From assembly GCF_020379485.1 (NCBI RefSeq), contig NC_063446.1, positions 12,385,597 through 12,449,596 on the forward strand: DNA of 64,000 nucleotides, given 5' to 3'. The translations under genes were made by a program, and so were the position numbers. The number at the start of each line of letters is the position of its first letter. The first letter of the stretch is position 1. Below are positions 58,840-64,000 of this stretch, piece after piece. Origin of the DNA: Brassica napus (Eukaryota; Streptophyta; Magnoliopsida; Brassicales; Brassicaceae). Under the pieces are notes generated by a model that saw nothing but the letters and a program-made list of their open reading frames with translations, searched no databases and was not told where the DNA came from.

Positions 58840-59346
58840 CTGTGAAGCAATAAGCCTCAGGATCATACAAACAGTGAAACACAGACACACTAGAGCTTCA
58901 ATAAGCCCCAGATTCATATGAATAGTGACATAAACACATACTACTACTGTACTTCAGATTCAATAAGCCTCAGATTAACACAAATAGTGACACACACACG
59001 TACCACTAATGCTCCAATAAGAGCGAGTAAGAACCATATAGACTTGCACAACATCAAAAGGGGACTAGAGTAGCAATGAATTGGACTAAAAGGAGGAAAC
59101 TTTTTAAAAGTTTTATGGACAATTGATCATGTGAAATCGCAATTTGACACCATAGAGGAACCGTTCCGAAAGAGGAAAATTTTCAATTCCAAAGCGAAAC
59201 ACTTTGCAAATTATATGATTGACAAGAGCAATCGAGATCACTAATCAATCAATCTCTTGAGTTGGTCTAAAAGACTTTTAGGATACAAACATTCGACAAT
59301 GAATCTCCACGATTACATATTCGGCAGGAAGGAAGAAGGGACTTAC
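58840..59346 (-). other. 5'-UTR intron of VCL1
   Basis: The acceptor TTGCTTCACAG precedes the leader exon that contains the ATG (58839-58824). A GTAAGT donor at 59346 follows a leader exon at about 59347-59440. It contains a repeated ATTCAATAAGCC(T/C)CAGATT(C/A)A motif (about 58895-58985). Confidence 0.7.
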
Positions 59347-59440
59347 TTTAGAAACGAAATCCACGATTGGTCTTAAAGGGAGACGAAGCTGGGTCACAAT
59401 CAAATAGAGAGAGATCGGGAGCACACAGCCTCGATCCTGT

Positions 59441-59703
59441 TTTTCTTAAAATAAATTTATCAAAATTCCAGGCCTGCAGAAATTAACCGAATCAAACCTG
59501 CCAAACCGAAACTAAATTTTTGGTTTTCAGTTTGGTTTAAAGAATTTAATTAATCGATTTTTATAAGAAGTCGACTATCCATTTAGCAATCGGTTATTTC
59601 AGTTTTTCTAATCCTGACTAAACTATATCAACTAACCAAAATTAACTGAAGTTATCCAAATCTTCAACCAAATTCAACTACTACAATTCAAATGAAAATT
59701 TTC
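59441..59703. other. VCL1 promoter region
   Basis: AT-rich sequence upstream of the VCL1 leader. No other feature seen before the SINE. Confidence 0.4.
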
Positions 59704-59716
59704 AAACTTTTAATTT

Positions 59717-59957
59717 TTTTTTTTTTTTTTTTTAATAATCCAGTATCCGACCACTTTGCGTGATCGACTAGCCCACCGGGCCGAAGCCCAAGCCATTACA
59801 GGATTTTTAAGCGTCCACTTAAGGGCCCCTGGTTACGCGAAGTGGTCTGGAGGGCGGGAGGCAGCCCATGTAAATACCCCCCGTGGCCGGGGCTCGAAGT
59901 CGGGTGGCGGGCACCTCAGCCGAGGTTCCTTTACCACCAGACTACGAGGCCCGGTTA
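59717..59957 (-). mobile_element. tRNA-derived SINE, minus strand
   Basis: Flanked by the 13-bp repeat AAACTTTTAATTT (59704-59716 and 59958-59970), with a T-run at the left, that is, a poly(A) tail on the minus strand. Read on the minus strand, its first ~80 bases (GTCTGGTGGTAAAGGAACCT, then CTTCGAGCCCCGGCCAC) match the SINE at 445-631. The rest (about 130 bases) is a different body. Confidence 0.88.
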
Positions 59958-59970
59958 AAACTTTTAATTT

Positions 59971-61590
59971 ACTTAAAGAAAATCTGAACTAAAGTTCAAC
60001 AACCAGACTAATCAATTCAGATGCATAAGGATGTGATATTAGATTCAAAAATTTAATTGATTTCGAAAGAATTTAACTGATCTTGAAAGAATTCAATCAA
60101 AAACATAAATAATAAATTTTAAAGTATTTTAAATATTTTGATGAAGATTTTAATGTATTTTTTTAATTCTTTCATTTTAGATTTTAAAGGAATATACTTT
60201 AATTTGATAGAAACCAATTATTTTAAATTTCATGAACTTCTTGAATCTTTATATAAAATGCACAAAGAAGGAACAAAAATTTTACTCACGAAAGTAATAA
60301 AAACCATAATCATTAACATATCACTATATAAAGATGTAAATATAAAATTATACAGAATATAAAAAAGTTTGTTCATCAAAACAATAATATATTTTTAAAT
60401 TGATAACAAACATTACATTTCTAAATCTATCATATTAGATCTAATCTCTCTGATATCTAATTTTTATTCGGCGTCGACGTATGTAACCTACAAATTATCT
60501 TTCAATCTTTTGATCACTCTGATACACCTCTGTCTCTATTTGACGATATATCATCTTTTGATTCCAGATCTTAGCTTTAAACCGGTTAGTCAATCGTAAA
60601 TCTTCGACAATACTACTGGTATTCTTGTCTATGTTTTGTTTTCAAATTTCAATTTGCAATTTGAATCTTAAGAATTGTTTATTTACATTTATAATATATT
60701 TCTATTAATTTTTTTTCCAAATACAATTACTATGAAATCCACCAAAATTTGAATAACACAAATATTTAATAGAATTAGAAAATTAGTGAACTAGATAACA
60801 CATGAATTTAAAGGGGTGTTATTCAATTAACGATTTACAATAAATTATTAATGTTTTGTAATCTATCAAATTTTAAAAATTTATTATAGTTTAATTTGAT
60901 GGATTCTAAAATCTCTACAGTATGCATTGAATTTTGAGTTTAATCATTTATTCATGAGATTCCATAAAAAAAATTTAAAATCAATCCAAAATACAAAGAA
61001 TATTAAAATCCTTAAAAGTTGAATAATACTAAATTTTAAAAGCAGGATTTAAATCTATCATTAAATAACACTAGATTTTAAAATAATATTTATAATCATC
61101 ATTCGAATAACTGTGGATTGTGTTTAAATTTTTAAACTCTATTAAACTACATTATTAAATAATAACACCACCTAAAGTATTTTAATAGAATGATTTTAAA
61201 TACATAATCCAATAAAATAAAATTTTACAAGAATTGATGAAATACATAATACATCAATTATAACAAAAATAATTCAATGTAAACTTCGATTCTTTCAAAT
61301 TCATTTGAATTTCTAAAGTGAATATCTCACCTAAAACTTCTAATCGAAAAGAGACAATTTTGAACTGAACTAAACTATATCATTCTCTAACCAAACCCAA
61401 ACGCAAACAAAACCAAATGTAGTTCGGTTGAGTTTGGCTGGATCCAAAGAAGTCAAACCAAACCGAATCCAAATTCAACCCACCTCTAGTAGAGAAGGGA
61501 GAAGTACATATTCATGTTTTTATTTTTCCATTACAAGTTTTAAACAAATTGATTCCAACAGAAGTACAAAACTCCAATCACTTAGAGGGT
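59971..61590. other. Intergenic, AT-rich; 3' side of the OTU gene
   Basis: No gene seen. The last ~100 bases before 61591 are likely the OTU 3' UTR (minus strand). Confidence 0.5.
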
Positions 61591-63293
61591 CTAGCGAAGC
61601 AGATCATAATGGTTTCTACCACTGTAAAGAAGCCTAACAACATTCTTCTTGTTGTTCCCTTTTCCCCAGCCTCCTCTAAACTCGGCTCCATACTCTGCAA
61701 TCGGTATAAAACCCGACCCATACCCTCCTCCTCCTCCTCTCCTATGCTGCAAATCAAGATCGGAATACAAACTGAGACCTGGTTGTTTTACTAGAACAAA
61801 AGAAACAAGGATTCTACTCAAGATACCTCATGCTCTGGTATGTAGACGATGATGGGCTGTTTACATAGCTTGGAAAGAACCTGTTAAAAGCAAAAACACC
61901 GTGGCTTTGAAAATTGATAAGGAACATTTTGAGGTTTACAATGCAGAGAAGCTACTACTCACTAGCAACTCAGACTCTCCTCCCCAGAAATCATGTCTTC
62001 CAATCCGCTGACAATACCTGAAGCAAAACGTCATTTAGCTCTGACAAAATGAGGGAAGCAGAAATGAATTGTTGTGACTCACCGTTTCAGAGACTCATCC
62101 ACTGTAATAGCTATTAAAGCTTCTTTGTACTTCTCCCTTTCCTTGGGGTCATTGCATATAACCTCTTTCACAGCCATTCGTAGTTCATCTGTGCACGTAA
62201 TGCAAGTTTTTTTGTTGTTGTTGTTTGCCACACAGAAAAACATGATGATCAATATTAAAATGGATAAGGTTTCTCAATTACTAATCAGTCAATAAACCAA
62301 AGAATCCACAAAACATTTTAGCAGTGTTCCAACAAAGCCACAAGGGCAACATACTTGAAAAAACCGGACAAACTCAGCAAGCTTAACTCAACATCAACCT
62401 TTTGATTTCGAGTTTCCAAGAAAACCCTAAGGCCAACATACTTGTAAAAAACTACATTTTTTTTTTATGTCTTAGTTATCAGAAACACAGAATAAAACAT
62501 TAAAAGATGGTGAGTAAACAAGGGTGTGATGAGATCGAGCCAACAAGCTTAACTCAGCATCATCAACCTCTTGATTTCTAAGCTACTTATCAATAAATGA
62601 ACCTAGAGAACCATAAGGCCAACAGATATTGAAAAATAACTCCATTTTCGATCTTTAAGTTTACAGAAACACACAATAAAACACCAGAACATGGGGGAGT
62701 AAAGAAGGGTAATGAAGAGTGACCTGCATCATCTCTCTCTCTCCGGGGATTGATGGTAAGACCCTTGTTAAAGGCCATTCCTTTCACCTACCATTAAACA
62801 GTTTCTTCAGAAAACTCAACAATAAACAATCCACGAGTTATGTCCACATAGCAAATAAAAAAGGGTACAAAAATACCAAAGCTCTAAAGAGACAGCGACC
62901 ATCCCCAGTAACTCTATCCACAGCGTACTGCTCAACCTTCTTCGCTGCCGGAGACCCATTCCTGGAGATTGAGCATAGAGAACAACACTAGTGCTCAAAA
63001 AACTCACAGATTACCCTCGTTTTGAATCAAAAAAAAAAAACAAAAAAACTCACATGGAGGAACCGATTCTTGCGAAGAAGGCATAGCTATTTCCCTGTAA
63101 GAAGGAAGCAGAGGAGATTGAAGGAGTAGGGGATGAAACAAGCTCGAACCGAGCGAGCCCATGTCTCAGCTGCTCAAGAAGAATGTTATCTGCTCAAAGA
63201 GTACAACATTGATGCTCGGATTAAACGATAACAGATTAACAAAACGGATGCAGAGAAGTGAAGTTTACTGTTCGAAGGTTTTAGCTCCTCCAT
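61591..63293 (-). CDS. OTU-domain cysteine protease (deubiquitinase)
   Basis: Eight coding exons on the minus strand: 63293-63269, 63189-63054, 62961-62877, 62787-62724, 62188-62083, 62017-61963, 61880-61827 and 61746-61591. The GT-AG junctions and phases close into 226 residues. The OTU domain starts at VDRVTGDGRCLFRALVKGMA, which holds the catalytic Asp-Gly-x-Cys motif. HDFWGGESELLVLSKLCKQP is the conserved middle, and the end (LLYSGRNHYDLLR) supplies the catalytic His in NHYD. OTU proteases cut ubiquitin from proteins; linkage preference cannot be read here. A glycine-rich insert (HRRGGGGGYGSG) lies before the last strand. Position and family match At2g38025, listed as OTU3 in Arabidopsis as far as I recall. 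Length is normal for a small plant OTU. Confidence 0.93.
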
Positions 63294-63416
63294 GGATATA
63301 ATAATCTCTACGGACAGAGGATAAGAGACTGTCTGAAACCAGAAGAGGGTGACCAAAGACTATAGCCATGGAAGTATTTACGTCTACAACTTGCATTTCT
63401 CGTTAAGAAACAACTA

Positions 63417-63489
63417 TCCGTTGTAGTCTAGCTGGTCAGGATACTCGGCTCTCACCCGAGAGACCCGGGTTCGAATCCCGGCAACGGAG
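63417..63489 (+). tRNA. tRNA-Glu (CTC)
   Basis: Complete cloverleaf: acceptor TCCGTTG/CAACGGA, anticodon stem CTCGG/CCGAG with loop CTCTCAC and anticodon CTC at 63451-63453, T arm CCGGG TTCGAAT CCCGG, discriminator G. A T-run (63491-63498) follows as Pol III terminator. It lies between the divergent OTU promoter and the next gene. Confidence 0.96.
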
Positions 63490-63490
63490 C

Positions 63491-63498
63491 TTTTTTTT
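63491..63498 (+). terminator. Pol III terminator of tRNA-Glu
   Basis: A run of eight T directly after the tRNA gene. Confidence 0.8.
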
Positions 63499-63599
63499 CC
63501 TCTTTTTTATATTTATATAAATAATATATTACAATCTCACACGGACGAAGCCACACGTGCCAAAAGTCACTCTTTTTTATGGTTTAACGACCAACCGGA

Positions 63600-64000
63600 A
63601 AAACTCTGGCAATTGGCAAGCATCTGAACTAAGCTGTGTATTTGTACTTCTCTTCTGCCTAAGAATTATCGAAACACTTCCACACAATATCCACGCGCTC
63701 TCGCGTACACACACTCACTTGTTTTCTCATTTTTCTAATCGACGACGATCTCTTCGATGCTCTCACTACTTTCCTTCTGATCCTCCACCGTCTTCATCTT
63801 TGGATCTCTCTCTCTCTCTCTCTCTGGCATTATCTTCTTTCTTTGAGGTGAGTTCTCTTGTTGAGACCTTTGGTATTAAGATTTGGTTGTGGGAGCAGTG
63901 AAACGAATCTACCCATGTTTGGATTAAATCATGAATCACGCTTTTCAAAGTCAGCAGCTTTACTCACTCAATTTGTCCTTTTTGGTTTCTGTCCTTGTCG
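63600..64000 (+). other. Probable 5' leader and first intron of the next gene
   Basis: A pyrimidine-rich leader-like stretch (about 63690-63846, with a CT microsatellite at about 63806-63824) ends in TTTGAG|GTGAGT at 63847, a strong donor. Coding sequence would lie beyond the window. By Arabidopsis order the gene could be the plastid acetyl-CoA carboxylase alpha-carboxyltransferase (At2g38040), but nothing in the window proves it. Confidence 0.45.

Noticed and set aside
63557..63901. 114-codon frame at the right end
   Set aside because: It runs through a CT microsatellite and past a strong splice donor at 63847; it is leader sequence rather than a CDS.

Overview
The window is nuclear DNA of a Brassicaceae plant, most likely a Brassica or close relative. 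It has spliced genes with canonical GT-AG introns, plant-type tRNAs, tRNA-derived SINEs and abundant LTR retrotransposons. The host genes appear in the same order as Arabidopsis thaliana chromosome 2 around At2g37970 to At2g38040 (order recalled, not searched). I cannot name the species.

Host genes, left to right: a SOUL heme-binding protein (+), a YOS1-like ER-Golgi protein (-), an initiator tRNA-Met (+), an O-fucosyltransferase-family protein (-), the ribosome biogenesis factor RRS1 (+), the vacuolar tethering subunit VPS16/VCL1 (-), an OTU-type deubiquitinase (-), a tRNA-Glu(CTC) (+), and a probable 5' leader of the next gene (+). Exon models built by eye close in frame for the O-fucosyltransferase (6 exons, 626 aa), RRS1 (8 exons, 319 aa), VCL1 (15 coding exons, 858 aa) and OTU (8 exons, 226 aa). 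They are ordinary housekeeping genes and do not form an operon-like unit.

Mobile DNA fills the gaps. A CACTA transposon (11215-15722, TSD TGA) has lost the middle of both its genes. An Athila-type element (16448-23706, TSD ATAAT) keeps gag and protease but no RT or integrase. A TIR element at about 24316-25384 carries a retroposed insert with its own 17-bp TSD. A 517-bp MITE (28724-29240) and a very young Tekay-like chromovirus (32519-41453, TSD GATAC) follow. A PIF/Harbinger element (about 45850-51505) carries transposase, Myb-like and GRF zinc-finger genes plus a B3-domain gene fragment. Two SINEs lie at the window edges.

The RRS1-VCL1 interval (28.2-54.8 kb) is the most unusual part. It contains an eRF1-like reading frame lacking the stop-codon-recognition domain and with GGK in place of GGQ, split by the Tekay element. 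It also holds a decayed eRF3 GTPase relic, a decayed BRX/PRAF fragment, and three copies of the RRS1 3' region. Two Arabidopsis genes expected here (a DnaJ-related protein and a neutral ceramidase) are absent.
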